DNA of 64,000 nt. Source: Bdellovibrionia bacterium. GTDB taxonomy: Bacteria > Bdellovibrionota > Bdellovibrionia > Bdellovibrionales > JAUICD01. Positions 7,931-19,187 of the stretch are shown piece after piece; positions within the stretch are counted from its first letter, which is position 1; each line of letters begins with the position of its first letter. The translations under genes were made by a program, and so were the position numbers. Where the stretch lies: positions 1-64,000 of the forward strand of contig JAUICD010000002.1 in the NCBI GenBank assembly GCA_030427965.1, written 5' to 3'. The notes beneath the pieces were generated by a model, which searched no databases, was not told where the DNA came from, and was given only the letters and a program-made list of their open reading frames with translations.

Positions 7931-8764
7931 ATGAGCAAGGTTATTTGCATAGCCAATCAAAAGGGCGGCGTCGGCAAGACTACAACATCAATCAACCTAT
8001 CTGCAGCTTTGGCACGTAGAGGGCACAAAGTGCTACTGATAGACATGGACCCTCAAGGTAACGCTTCAAGTGGATTGGGTTTAAAACGACATGAATTTCA
8101 AGATGAGAATATCTACCATCTATTAATTGGCGAAAAGAAAATTGACCAGGTGATTAAGCAGACTAAAGTCCAGAATTTGGATATCATAGTCGCCACATCA
8201 GACTTGGTGGGTGCTGAGATAGAGTTAGTTGATGCACCACGTCGAGAATACAAGTTGCGAGATTCTCTTACGGAAATTGAAGGCAAGTATGATTATGTAC
8301 TTATTGATTGTCCGCCCTCTCTGGGACTACTCACATTAAATGCCCTCTCCTCAGCAGATAGTTTTATGGTTCCACTTCAATGTGAATACTATGCACTAGA
8401 GGGGCTTAGTCAATTATTGAACACAGCAGGTTTGATCAAGAAAAGGCTTAATCCAGAGCTAAAAATTGAGGGTATAATTTTAACCATGTTTGATACTCGT
8501 AATAACCTAAGTCATCAGGTTGTTTCAGAAATTCAAGAACACTTTGGGGACAAGGTCTTTGGATCGATCATTCCTCGAAATGTCAGACTTAGCGAGGCAC
8601 CAAGCCATGGGCTTTGTATTTTTGAATACGATCACAAATCTATTGGAGCTGAAAGATACGGTCAGCTTGCAGATGAACTTGACAAAAGAAACCAGGACCG
8701 AAGTCGCGTAAGCCGGGTAAGGGTACAAGAAGTAGAGGAGGCTCAAGGTGTCGAGCTTAGATAG
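7931..8764 (+). CDS. parA: Chromosome partitioning ATPase ParA (Soj)
   Basis: 277 residues. The deviant Walker A motif KGGVGKTTTSINL is at about residues 11-23 and DMDPQGNASSGLG follows. DYVLIDCPPSLGLLTLNAL supplies Walker B. ParA forms ATP-dependent dimers on the nucleoid and moves ParB-parS complexes. The ATG at 7931 has GAGAGGACAACT upstream, and a parS palindrome lies only 29 bases before it. The end overlaps parB by 17 bases. Chromosomal type is inferred from linkage to dnaA and the rsmG-parS region. Confidence 0.96.
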   Translation: MSKVICIANQKGGVGKTTTSINLSAALARRGHKVLLIDMDPQGNASSGLGLKRHEFQDENIYHLLIGEKKIDQVIKQTKVQNLDIIVATSDLVGAEIELVDAPRREYKLRDSLTEIEGKYDYVLIDCPPSLGLLTLNALSSADSFMVPLQCEYYALEGLSQLLNTAGLIKKRLNPELKIEGIILTMFDTRNNLSHQVVSEIQEHFGDKVFGSIIPRNVRLSEAPSHGLCIFEYDHKSIGAERYGQLADELDKRNQDRSRVSRVRVQEVEEAQGVELR

Positions 8765-9773
8765 AGGTAAGAAAACCGGGCTTGGTCGCGGCCTTGGAAG
8801 TTTACTTGGTGATGGTCTTTCAGATGAACTGGAAACAAAACCAGCCTTAAGAAACAAAACGGTTGGGACTTCGCTACCAAAAGATAAAGAAATCAGAAAA
8901 TCAGAAATTCAGGTCAAAAATGAGTCTGAAAAAATTCAAACGCCAGTGAGACAGAAAATTCCGGATGATGCTCGTGTTTGGAAAATTGATTTAGAAAAAA
9001 TCCAACCCAACGTAAAACAACCACGAAGATTTTTTGACAAAGAGAAACTTACAGAACTTGCAAATTCTATTAAATCTCACGGCCTTTTACAGCCGATTAC
9101 GGTACGAAGAATAGAGGGCGGGAACTTTGAAATTGTAGCAGGAGAGCGACGATGGAGAGCTGCTCAAATTGCAGAACTTGGGCAAATACCAGCCATTATT
9201 AAAGAGCTTGAAGATCAAAAATCTTTAGAGCTTGCGCTTATTGAAAACATCCAGCGTGCGGACTTAAATCCCATTGAAGAAGCAGAAGCCTATGAAAGAC
9301 TCATTGATGAGTACTCTCTTACCCAGCAGCAGGTTTCAGAAAAAGTAGGAAAAGATCGAGCAAGCGTATCTAATATGATTCGTCTTTTATCTTTAGAAAA
9401 AGAAGTTCGGAAGCTTGTGGCAGAGGGAACGCTGACAATTGGACATGCAAAAGTTCTACTTTCTGTAAGTGATCTGAAGTTTCAGAGAAAACTTGCATAT
9501 AAAGCCGTGAATCGAAAGCTTTCGGTCCGTCAGTTGGAAAAACTCATCAAATCACAAGAAGAGGAATCCAATACCAGTAGAACTGTTGAAGTGGATGTTA
9601 CTCAAAAGTTGGTTATGGGTTTAAAAGATGAGCTTCAAAAAAGATTAGGAAGAAAAGTCACCATCGATTACAATAATAAAAAAGGGAAAATTGGTATTCA
9701 CTTCTACTCAGATGATGAACTCTCAGAAGTTGTGGAAAGGTTAAAATCAGCATGGAACACATCAGCCAGATAG
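8748..9773 (+). CDS. parB: Chromosome partitioning protein ParB (Spo0J)
   Basis: 341 residues. It starts with a GTG inside the parA end and begins with a basic GLGRGLGSLLGD segment typical of chromosomal ParB (the ParA-stimulating tail). The CTPase/clamp domain carries QPRRFFDKEKLTELANSIKS and the family motif IVAGERRWRAAQ (about residues 124-135). A helix-turn-helix (SLTQQQVSEKVGKDRASVSN) recognises parS, and the C-terminal dimerisation domain ends the protein. Its substrate sites are at 7886 and 6840. The last 22 bases overlap the bactofilin start. Confidence 0.96.
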   Translation: MSSLDRGKKTGLGRGLGSLLGDGLSDELETKPALRNKTVGTSLPKDKEIRKSEIQVKNESEKIQTPVRQKIPDDARVWKIDLEKIQPNVKQPRRFFDKEKLTELANSIKSHGLLQPITVRRIEGGNFEIVAGERRWRAAQIAELGQIPAIIKELEDQKSLELALIENIQRADLNPIEEAEAYERLIDEYSLTQQQVSEKVGKDRASVSNMIRLLSLEKEVRKLVAEGTLTIGHAKVLLSVSDLKFQRKLAYKAVNRKLSVRQLEKLIKSQEEESNTSRTVEVDVTQKLVMGLKDELQKRLGRKVTIDYNNKKGKIGIHFYSDDELSEVVERLKSAWNTSAR

Positions 9774-10117
9774 AGGGACAAAAAGAGTCGATAGAAAGCC
9801 ATCAGGTTTCAGCCCTTTTAGATAAAGGGGCTTCTTTTGACGGAAATCTGACTTTTGAAGGAACTGTACGAATTGGTGGAAAATTTAAAGGTGAGATCTT
9901 CACCAAAGACACTCTTGTGATTGATCCAGGAGCCGATGTTGAGGCCCAAATTGAAGCCAACATTGTTATCATAAGTGGAACAGTAAAAGGCAACGTCTTC
10001 GCGCGTCAAAAAATCTTAATGCACCCACCCGCCGTTTTAAAAGGAACAGTCACAACGCCAAGCTTGCAAATCGAAGAAGGAGTTGTGTTTGAAGGCGCTT
10101 CCTATATGCCCAAATAG
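9752..10117 (+). CDS. Bactofilin family cytoskeletal protein
   Basis: 121 residues with the bactofilin right-handed beta-helix pattern: repeated G-containing turns such as FDGNLTFEGTVRIGGKFKGE, VIDPGADVEAQIEANIVIISGTVKGN and LKGTVTTPSLQIEEGVVFEG. Family members polymerise without nucleotide and act as membrane-associated scaffolds in cell shape and in positioning ParABS. It overlaps the 3' end of parB by 22 bases, so it is translated with the partition genes. A parB-bactofilin pair in this place is known from Bdellovibrio and, in related form, from Myxococcus, where bactofilins hold the ParABS complexes. Confidence 0.88.
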   Translation: MEHISQIEGQKESIESHQVSALLDKGASFDGNLTFEGTVRIGGKFKGEIFTKDTLVIDPGADVEAQIEANIVIISGTVKGNVFARQKILMHPPAVLKGTVTTPSLQIEEGVVFEGASYMPK

Positions 10118-10142
10118 CACCACACATTGGAACGAACAATCC

Positions 10143-10190
10143 CTTGACCCCTCTTTCTAAGGGGTGTTAACTCCTCCGCGTCGGAGAGCT
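10143..10190 (+). promoter_or_regulatory. Leader region of the ATP synthase operon: possible promoter and hairpins
   Basis: Between bactofilin and the first ATP synthase gene lies TTGACC (10144-10149) with a weak -10-like TTAACT 17 bases on. The spacer contains an ACCCC...GGGGT stem (10147-10165). A second stem, CTCC...GGAG, places the GGAG Shine-Dalgarno of the next gene in its 3' arm. Either a promoter or a read-through attenuator is possible. Confidence 0.35.
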
Positions 10191-10194
10191 AAAA

Positions 10195-10635
10195 ATGGAT
10201 ATTCTTAAGCAATTAGGGCTAAATCTCACTTTTTTTATTCAAGTTGGAATATTTTTGGCGACCTATTTTTTGGCAACAAGGTTGATTTTTCGACCCTTTT
10301 ACCAAGCAATGGCAAAACGAGAAGAATTGACAGTTGGAAGCAAAGAGAGTGCAGAAAGTTTGAAAACCGAAATTGGGGAACTTGAACAGAAATATCAAGT
10401 AAAGGCGCGTGAAGTAGCAACAAAAGTTCACTCGACATTTGAAGCAGCAAGAAGTGAAGCTGGTAAGGAACACGCAAAGCGCGTGCTTGATGCAAGAAAA
10501 GATGGAGAAGCTAAGCTAACTCAAGCAAGAACAGATGTGGCTAAAACTAAACAAGAATTACGAAATGAGCTACAAAACTCCATTTCTGGTCTTTCTCAAG
10601 CTGTTGCTGCAAAAATGATGAGTAAGGATGTGTAA
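10195..10635 (+). CDS. atpF': ATP synthase subunit b' (F0 sector)
   Basis: 146 residues: one N-terminal membrane helix (FFIQVGIFLATYFLATRLIF) and then a long charged alpha-helix rich in Glu, Lys and Ala. This is the architecture of the b/b' peripheral stalk that holds F1 to the F0 a subunit. A second b-type gene follows directly, as in phyla with b/b' heterodimers, and I assign b' to this first copy by order. GGAGAGCTAAAA precedes the ATG. No gap to the next gene. Confidence 0.88.
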   Translation: MDILKQLGLNLTFFIQVGIFLATYFLATRLIFRPFYQAMAKREELTVGSKESAESLKTEIGELEQKYQVKAREVATKVHSTFEAARSEAGKEHAKRVLDARKDGEAKLTQARTDVAKTKQELRNELQNSISGLSQAVAAKMMSKDV

Positions 10636-11190
10636 ATGAAAAGTGTCTTGTTGGTCTTCTTTTTAATTGCATTCAGCACAACTGTTGAAGCAGCCTCTGG
10701 TGGCCACGGTGGTGTGCCGATGATTGTGGCGTGGCAGGCACTCAACTTTACACTTTTTATAGCTCTTCTTTATTTCCTACTCCGAAAAAAAGTTCGAACT
10801 TTTTTTGCTGGGCGCGTGGAAACCTTCCAAGCCAAAGCACTACAAGCAAAAAAAGACAAAGAAACTGCTGAAAGTGCCAAAAAGTCTTTGGTTGAAAAAA
10901 TCAATGAATTGAATCAAACAGAGGGTGAACAGATTCAAAGGGCAGAAAAAGAAGCTGAACTTTTAAAAACTAAAATTTTAAAAGATGCAGATGCCCAAGT
11001 TGCACAAATTCAAAAAGATACTGTTTTGACTGTTGAAAATGAATATCAAAAAGCCAAAGGCGACGTCACTCGCGAGTTCTTGGACAAAGTGCTTTCTGGG
11101 GCTAAAACTCAAATTGGCAAAGACTTATCACCAGAAAAGCAAAAAGACTTGGGTGATGAATTCCTAACCAAGATACGGGTGGTTCACTGA
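10636..11190 (+). CDS. atpF: ATP synthase subunit b (F0 sector)
   Basis: 184 residues. The N-terminus looks like a signal sequence (MKSVLLVFFLIAFSTTVEAA) and is followed by the membrane helix AWQALNFTLFIALLYFLL and then a long helical stalk. Such an extra N-terminal hydrophobic segment occurs in b subunits of delta-proteobacterial relatives. Together with b' it forms the peripheral stalk. The start follows the b' stop with no gap and the stop overlaps the atpH ATG by 1 base, so all are translated together. Confidence 0.9.
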   Translation: MKSVLLVFFLIAFSTTVEAASGGHGGVPMIVAWQALNFTLFIALLYFLLRKKVRTFFAGRVETFQAKALQAKKDKETAESAKKSLVEKINELNQTEGEQIQRAEKEAELLKTKILKDADAQVAQIQKDTVLTVENEYQKAKGDVTREFLDKVLSGAKTQIGKDLSPEKQKDLGDEFLTKIRVVH

Positions 11191-11738
11191 TGCAAGTTTC
11201 TGAAGTTGCACGAAGGTATGCCAATGCTTTGTTTACTCTTGTCTCAAGCAATGGAAGCTTTGATGTTATTGTTGAGGACTTAAAAGCCATTAAGCAAGCT
11301 CTGACAAAAGATCCAGAGTTTTTGAAAATGTTAAATGCGCCAGTTGTTTCCAGTTCAGATAGAATTGAGTTTATTCAAAAAACTTTTGGAACAACCATAA
11401 AATCTGAAAAACTCAAAGATTTTCTAAGCCTACTTGTTGATAAAGGCCGTATTTATTTACTTCTTCAAATTATTGAATCGTTTGAGAAAGCAGTAGATGA
11501 AAAAAACGATGTTTTGCGTGGAACTGTTAAGACTGCTGCGCCAATTGAAAGTGAACAGCGAAAATCTTTGGAAGAGTCTGTATCAAAGAGGCTTAACAAG
11601 GGTGTTGCTTTAGAATATGAAGAAGACAAAAGCCTGGTAGGTGGTATCCGAATCGAAGTCGGAAGCTATTTATTTGACGGCTCAATTGAAACCCAAATTC
11701 GCATGTTAAATGATGATATTACGAGGAGTATTCGTTAA
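11190..11738 (+). CDS. atpH: ATP synthase subunit delta
   Basis: 182 residues, the family's usual length. It begins VSEVARRYANALFTLVSSNG, the delta/OSCP N-terminal helix, and ends in DKSLVGGIRIEVGSYLFDGSI, the family's C-terminal signature. It links the top of the alpha3beta3 hexamer to the b stalk. It overlaps the atpF stop by 1 base and the next gene starts immediately after its stop. Confidence 0.95.
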   Translation: MQVSEVARRYANALFTLVSSNGSFDVIVEDLKAIKQALTKDPEFLKMLNAPVVSSSDRIEFIQKTFGTTIKSEKLKDFLSLLVDKGRIYLLLQIIESFEKAVDEKNDVLRGTVKTAAPIESEQRKSLEESVSKRLNKGVALEYEEDKSLVGGIRIEVGSYLFDGSIETQIRMLNDDITRSIR

Positions 11739-13250
11739 ATGGAAATTCGCGCTGACGAAATCACAAGGGTTCTAAGAGAACAAATTCAGAATTATTCAAA
11801 GCGACTAGAAGTCACCGAAACAGGTACTGTGTTGTCTGTCGGTGATGGTGTGGCTCGGGTTTACGGTTTGGACAACGTCATGGCTGGTGAGCTTGTCGAA
11901 TTTCCGGGAGAAATCTTTGGAATGGCATTGAATCTTGAGGATTCAAATGTTGGTGTTGTGATCTTTGGTGATGATTACCATATTAAAGAGGGCGATACGG
12001 TAAAACGAACGCAAAGAATTGTTCAAGTTCCTGTAGGGATGGAAATGTGTGGTCGTGTTATCAATCCACTTGGTATAGCTGTGGATGGAAAAGGTCCAAT
12101 CACAGCAAAAGAGAATCGTCTTGTTGAATTAAAGGCCCCTGGAATTGTAAAAAGACAACCTGTGACTGAGCCAATGCAGACGGGAATCAAAGCGATTGAT
12201 TCGATGATTCCAATTGGTCGTGGGCAGAGAGAGCTTATTATTGGTGACAGACAAACTGGAAAAACGGCTGTGGCGATTGATACAATCATCAATCAAAAAG
12301 GCCGAGGTGTTTACTGTGTGTATGTGGCTATTGGACAGAAACAATCCACAGTTGCTCAAGTTGTTGAAAAACTCAGAGAAGCAGGTGCACTTGAGTATAC
12401 AGTTATTGTTTCTGCCACTTCTTCTCAGTCAGCCCCACTTCAGTACTTGTCTGCTTATACGGGTTGTACAATTGGTGAGTGGTTTCGAGATAACGGTAAG
12501 CATGCTCTTATTGTATACGATGACCTAACTAAGCAAGCTCAGGCTTATCGACAAGTTTCGCTTCTATTGAGACGCCCTCCAGGCCGAGAGGCTTACCCAG
12601 GGGATGTCTTCTACCTTCATTCACGACTTCTTGAGCGTGCTGCTAAAATGAGTGATGAAGAAGGTGGTGGGTCTCTGACAGCACTTCCAATTATTGAAAC
12701 TCAAGCAGGTGATGTTTCTGCTTATATTCCAACAAATGTGATTTCAATCACAGATGGTCAAATTTACCTTGAAGCAGATTTGTTTTATAAAGGTGTGCGC
12801 CCTGCTGTGAATGTGGGTGTATCTGTTTCTCGTGTGGGTGGTAATGCCCAAATTAAGGCAATGAAACAAGTTGCTGGGACATTAAAATTAGAGCTTGCGC
12901 AATACAGAGAGCTTGAAGCGTTTGCAGCTTTTGGATCTGACCTAGACAAAGCCACACAAGCACAGCTTGCAAGAGGTCAAAGGCTTGTTGAGCTTCTTAA
13001 GCAAGGGCAATATTCACCACTTAACGTAGAAGATCAAATTGTTACAATTTTTGCAGGAACAAATGGATATTTGGATGACATTCCAGTTGATCAAGTAAAG
13101 AAATATGTGGATCAACTTCCAGAATTTTTAAGAGAGAAACACCAGTCGGTATTGAGTGATCTTACAACAAAACAAAAGTTAGATGATGATGTGAAGGCGA
13201 ATTTGGTGAAGGCACTAGATGAATTTAAGGCGGTTTTTCAAACCAACTAA
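11739..13250 (+). CDS. atpA: ATP synthase subunit alpha
   Basis: 503 residues, full length. The non-catalytic nucleotide-binding subunit of F1. The P-loop [13 protein letters not shown] is at about residues 168-180. The N-terminal beta-barrel ([20 protein letters not shown]) and the signature [14 protein letters not shown] near residue 363 are present. It sits between delta and gamma as in the common F1 operon. Spacing to atpG is 16 bases. Confidence 0.98.
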   Translation: MEIRADEITRVLREQIQNYSKRLEVTETGTVLSVGDGVARVYGLDNVMAGELVEFPGEIFGMALNLEDSNVGVVIFGDDYHIKEGDTVKRTQRIVQVPVGMEMCGRVINPLGIAVDGKGPITAKENRLVELKAPGIVKRQPVTEPMQTGIKAIDSMIPIGRGQRELIIGDRQTGKTAVAIDTIINQKGRGVYCVYVAIGQKQSTVAQVVEKLREAGALEYTVIVSATSSQSAPLQYLSAYTGCTIGEWFRDNGKHALIVYDDLTKQAQAYRQVSLLLRRPPGREAYPGDVFYLHSRLLERAAKMSDEEGGGSLTALPIIETQAGDVSAYIPTNVISITDGQIYLEADLFYKGVRPAVNVGVSVSRVGGNAQIKAMKQVAGTLKLELAQYRELEAFAAFGSDLDKATQAQLARGQRLVELLKQGQYSPLNVEDQIVTIFAGTNGYLDDIPVDQVKKYVDQLPEFLREKHQSVLSDLTTKQKLDDDVKANLVKALDEFKAVFQTN

Positions 13251-13266
13251 TTTGTAAGCAGGATAA

Positions 13267-15544
<2,278 letters not shown>

Positions 15545-15545
<1 letters not shown>

Positions 15546-15949
15546 TGGGATTGGAACTAACTCTCGTTACACCGAGAAAAAAAATAGTCACAGATCTTCC
15601 CGTGAAAAACGTGAAGGTCCCAGGGTTTCGTGGCGAATTGGACATTTTAGAAGGTCACGCAGCTTTGGTGACAACTCTTTCTACAGGAGTGTTGGAATAC
15701 AAAGAATTTGGTACTGAAAAAGTCGGACACGCGGCGATCAGTTGGGGATATGTTGAAGTCATTGATGATAAAGTGACGATTTTAGCCGAAACGGCTGAAA
15801 CGGCTGAAGAAATTGATCTGAAGCGCGCAAATATTGCGCTTGAAGGTGCAAGAGAGCGCATGAAAAATACTCAGGACTTACTTCGTGAGCAAAGAAAATT
15901 TGAAAGAGCTCAAGCAAGAATTGAAGCGGCTCAAACGCGGAAACACTAG
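15545..15949 (+). CDS. atpC: ATP synthase subunit epsilon
   Basis: 134 residues. The N-terminal beta-sandwich shows LTLVTPRKKIVTDLPVKNV and GELDILEGHAALVTTLSTG, and the C-terminal helical hairpin is rich in Ala, Glu and Arg. The subunit couples the rotor to the c ring and can inhibit ATP hydrolysis through its C-terminal helices. It ends the recognisable ATP synthase genes: neither the a (atpB) nor the c (atpE) subunit is in the window. Confidence 0.95.
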
Positions 15950-16576
15950 TTGCTCGAATCACGTTTATTTCACCCTGAGTTCTTCCGAGTAAAAGAATTC
16001 AAACAATATAAGCTCAGGGCCCCAATGGGTTCGGGCCAAATTTCCATTCAAGTTCAAAAATCAGACAATCAAATTCAATTTCAAGGTGACGTAAAGATGA
16101 AAGCTATGGGGGGACTTGTGACCCTTTTGGATTTAAAAATCACCTCTATTTGGAATTATTTGGGTTCATGTATGAGTTTTATTGAAAGTGTTGAAGAGAA
16201 TAAAAAAAATAAAACTATTAAAAAAATTTGTTCCTTGAGCTCAACTGAGATTCAATGCTCTAAACTCCAAGGTGGCAATGAATTTGTAAAACAAGTTTCT
16301 CTACCAATAGGAGTTGCGACTGAAAACCTTGTAGATGTCGTCTCTGTTTTTGCCTTGCCAAGGGGCAATGTCGATCAATCGCCCGTTTGCATAATAATTG
16401 GAAAAGACCCCTATGTTTTTGAAAGCCACAAGAGAGATGATGAAATTCACTTATTTCAAAAGTTTGGAAAAACCAATATTCAAAAACATCTTGTTCCTTT
16501 AGGAACAAAAGAAGGATGGATCGAAAATCTTCAACTTAAGCTTCCTATAGGTAAAGTTGACCTCTTTTCAATTTAG
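15950..16576 (+). CDS. Hypothetical protein in the ATP synthase operon
   Basis: 208 residues. The reading frame opens with TTG directly after the atpC stop, so a start at 15950 is likely through translational coupling; no strong Shine-Dalgarno is seen. There is no signal peptide or membrane helix. The sequence alternates beta-strand-like segments (YKLRAPMGSGQISIQVQKSD, NQIQFQGDVKMKAMGGLV). That and the two spaced cysteines (ICSLSSTEIQCSKL) suggest a beta-rich fold, loosely like DUF3108 proteins, but I cannot confirm this. Its function is unknown. The position after atpC may simply reflect co-transcription. Confidence 0.65.
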   Translation: MLESRLFHPEFFRVKEFKQYKLRAPMGSGQISIQVQKSDNQIQFQGDVKMKAMGGLVTLLDLKITSIWNYLGSCMSFIESVEENKKNKTIKKICSLSSTEIQCSKLQGGNEFVKQVSLPIGVATENLVDVVSVFALPRGNVDQSPVCIIIGKDPYVFESHKRDDEIHLFQKFGKTNIQKHLVPLGTKEGWIENLQLKLPIGKVDLFSI

Positions 16577-16642
16577 AAAATAATTTTAGAATTCGAGTGT
16601 GTAAAGTTCTTCTGAGAGGGCAAAGTTAAAAAATTTGCGTGA

Positions 16643-18289
16643 TCAATGAGACGTAGGTTTAAATTCTTTTTCAGAAGCAAGAAGGCGTTTTGGCATCAAT
16701 ATCTTTGCAACAGCATGTCCAAGAGCTGGATAATTGGAGTAAAACTGGAGAGTTCGGTATGTGAGCTCAGAGTCAAGGATATCTCCAGGAGTCATTGAGT
16801 TTACAACTATCGTGCGAGTTAGATATTTACGTGGTAACCGATTAAGAAGTTTTTTTGATGAACTGCCCGTTACATGGAAAACAAAGTTATTCGTCTTAAA
16901 ACGTTCATATATCGAGATAGTCTTTTCAAGAGTTTGTTTTCGAGAAACTTGAAAAAAACGAAATGCTTTCCGAGGAGCTTTCTTTTTAAATGAATAAGCA
17001 AACTGTCGATAGGACGATAAAACGATAAGAGGTGATTTTTTTGTAAATGACGGGGGATCTATTTTTTCAATTTGATTGGCATGATGGTCCAAAACATTTT
17101 GAGTGAGACCAATAAGGCGAGAGTTTTTTATAAGAGATTTTGTGTCATTTGCAAGAGAGCGACTTTTTTCTTTATATAGGCCAAAGCGGTGTTTTATTTT
17201 TAATATGCGAGAGACACTTTCATCAATTCGGCTCTCTGAAATTCGACCATCTGATATGGCCTGTTCAATTCCACGAGCTGCAATTCGTTGAGATTTCAAA
17301 TTCCATGCAAACATTAAAACATCTGCTCCAGCCTTTAGTGCTTTAAGAGCGAGTATATCAGGTGCGTTTTTTTGCCCCCCTGCTCCCTTCATTTCAAGGT
17401 CATCAGTCATTATAAGTCCATCAAACTTCATTTGCTTTCTTAAAAGCCCAGTTAAAATTGGTTTTGAAAAAGTAGCGGGAGAACCAGAGGGGTCTATTTC
17501 AGGGTAGGCAATATGAGCAACCATAACCGAGTAAAGAACTCTATTTTGAATAGAATTTAAATAAGGTTTGAAGTCCGTTTCAAAAAGCTCATTCTTATCT
17601 CTTAATGAGCGTACCTTTTCATGATGACTGTCTCGTTTCATATGCCCGTGAGTTGGGAAGTGCTTAGCAACAGGAATAACACCCTCACCTTCTAAACCTT
17701 TCATATAGGCTGTTGAAAGCCGGGCAACCTTTTCGGGGTTTTTTCCAAATGAACGAGTTCCAATAAAAGAAGATTGATTGGGATCACTTAAATCCAAAAC
17801 AGGAGCAAGGTTGATATTGAAACCAAGTCCATTTAAAATTTCACCTGTTGTATGGCCAAATTCTTCAGCAAACTCTATACGATTTGTTTGCCCAACAGCC
17901 AGTGGGCTAATCATACGTGGAAGAGTGCGGATTCGAGCAACTTTATCTCCCTCTTGATCTACGGCTATAAAAACAGGATGTCCTAAGTGTTTTTTACTAA
18001 ATCTTTGAAGCGAGTGATTCAATCGGGCAACACGGGCAGAGGACGCTATGTTTCGTGAGAAAAGTAACACTCCTCCAGGTTTAATTTGTTTTAGTAGTCG
18101 GGCGGTTTTTTTTGTAAATTGCTTTCCGGGAATTCCAACCAAAAAGAGTTGGCCAATTTTTTCCTTTAGAGTCATTTGCTTCAATTGATACGGAATAGAC
18201 AATTGGTCTTTCGTCGAGTTTGCACTTGCTGAAATTGTAGTAAGAAGTAAAAGAGCCCATATAGTTAAAAAACTAAGAATTGTTTTCAT
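16643..18289 (-). CDS. nagZ: Exported glycoside hydrolase family 3 beta-N-acetylhexosaminidase
   Basis: 548 residues. The first 23 residues are a signal peptide, so the enzyme is periplasmic or exported, unlike cytosolic E. coli NagZ. The GH3 barrel has KHFPTHGHMKRDSHHE at about 209-224 (the NagZ Asp-His general acid/base loop) and MTDDLEM at about 294-300, with the nucleophile Asp296. It should release N-acetylglucosamine from peptidoglycan fragments. About 200 residues follow the catalytic domain, resembling the alpha/beta C-terminal domain of longer GH3 enzymes such as YbbD. The symbol refers to the family; localisation differs. It stands alone on the minus strand between two plus-strand units. 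Confidence 0.85.
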   Translation of the reverse strand: MKTILSFLTIWALLLLTTISASANSTKDQLSIPYQLKQMTLKEKIGQLFLVGIPGKQFTKKTARLLKQIKPGGVLLFSRNIASSARVARLNHSLQRFSKKHLGHPVFIAVDQEGDKVARIRTLPRMISPLAVGQTNRIEFAEEFGHTTGEILNGLGFNINLAPVLDLSDPNQSSFIGTRSFGKNPEKVARLSTAYMKGLEGEGVIPVAKHFPTHGHMKRDSHHEKVRSLRDKNELFETDFKPYLNSIQNRVLYSVMVAHIAYPEIDPSGSPATFSKPILTGLLRKQMKFDGLIMTDDLEMKGAGGQKNAPDILALKALKAGADVLMFAWNLKSQRIAARGIEQAISDGRISESRIDESVSRILKIKHRFGLYKEKSRSLANDTKSLIKNSRLIGLTQNVLDHHANQIEKIDPPSFTKKSPLIVLSSYRQFAYSFKKKAPRKAFRFFQVSRKQTLEKTISIYERFKTNNFVFHVTGSSSKKLLNRLPRKYLTRTIVVNSMTPGDILDSELTYRTLQFYSNYPALGHAVAKILMPKRLLASEKEFKPTSH

Positions 18290-18316
18290 CGTTGGTCTAA
18301 TTTTCTCTATCTTTCA

Positions 18317-18347
18317 TTGGCTATTACAGGAATTCGTCCCGTATAAT
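18317..18347 (+). promoter_or_regulatory. Promoter of the exported protein gene at 18355
   Basis: A perfect TATAAT -10 box lies at 18342-18347. A TTGGCT -35-like box is at 18317-18322, with a longish 19-base spacer. The -10 ends only 7 bases before the ATG at 18355, so transcription would start at or next to the start codon. Confidence 0.6.
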
Positions 18348-18354
18348 TCATATT

Positions 18355-19122
18355 ATGCACCTTAGTCTCGCGAGAAACTTACCTATTCTCTTTTTATTAA
18401 CGTTTATTTCAATAGGAAATACAATTTCTGTGTATGCTGCAGATGATAAGGATTTCCCTGAGAGCGTTGTTATTGAAAAAAGTCCCTATAGAGCTGATTA
18501 TAATGATGAGGGAGATGTTGAGCTTTTGTTAAAGCCGTTCAACGAGCGTAAACACCGATTTGGTGGAAGTGTGAGTGTGAACTACAACTCTTGGAATCCA
18601 CTTGATTACAATCCAGATTTTTTTTCTGAGACAGATTTTGAGGAAATTTATGGAGAAGCAGAAACCCCACTTATTAGTTTATTTTTGAGTGCCAGGTGGA
18701 ATACAGCACTTGGTGGAATGGCCGGGACATTGGGTGCAGGTTATTATCAAAATGAAGGGGATTCAGGTAGTGAGCTTACAGTGACTCCATTGTACGCTCT
18801 TTTCACATGGACATTAGACACTCTATTTGGTGAACCTTATCTTGCTCCTTACGGAACTATTGGAATAGCTCAAATGCATTTTACTGAGAAACTTTCCAGT
18901 CAAGAAGTTGGAGGGCATGATCCATATTTTTATTATGAAGCAGGAGTGTTGATCCAACTGGATTGGATGGATCCAAGTAGTGACTTTGATTCTTATGTAG
19001 AAGATGGAATTGAAAATACATTTCTTTCTATTGCAATGAGTGGAATGACGGGATCTCCAAAAGATGAAAAAGACTTCACAGTCCCGGCTTCAATTGTTGC
19101 GGGCCTTAAAGTCCAATTCTAA
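18355..19122 (+). CDS. Exported, probably outer-membrane beta-barrel protein, unknown function
   Basis: 255 residues. A signal peptide (ARNLPILFLLTFISIGNTIS, cleavage probably after VYAA) precedes a protein rich in aromatic residues and alternating beta-strand patterns (RFGGSVSVNYNSWNPLDYNP, GGMAGTLGAGYYQNE, YLAPYGTIGIAQMHF). It ends in the terminal aromatic F of KVQF. This is the look of an outer-membrane barrel of about 8-10 strands. I recognise no family. The start is the only ATG, and no Shine-Dalgarno precedes it; the -10 box lies 7 bases upstream, which suggests leaderless translation. A shared hairpin terminator follows, and the next operon is convergent. Confidence 0.72.
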   Translation: MHLSLARNLPILFLLTFISIGNTISVYAADDKDFPESVVIEKSPYRADYNDEGDVELLLKPFNERKHRFGGSVSVNYNSWNPLDYNPDFFSETDFEEIYGEAETPLISLFLSARWNTALGGMAGTLGAGYYQNEGDSGSELTVTPLYALFTWTLDTLFGEPYLAPYGTIGIAQMHFTEKLSSQEVGGHDPYFYYEAGVLIQLDWMDPSSDFDSYVEDGIENTFLSIAMSGMTGSPKDEKDFTVPASIVAGLKVQF

Positions 19123-19148
19123 ATGTGCCACTGGCAAGTGGCACATTT
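19121..19148. terminator. Bidirectional hairpin terminator
   Basis: AAATGTGCCACT (19121-19132) and AGTGGCACATTT (19137-19148) are perfect inverse complements around a 4-base loop. T or A runs at both ends allow termination in both directions. It separates two convergent genes. Confidence 0.8.
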
Positions 19149-19187
19149 CGTTATGTTCTATAAGGAAATAAGTCGTACAGCTCTTTT

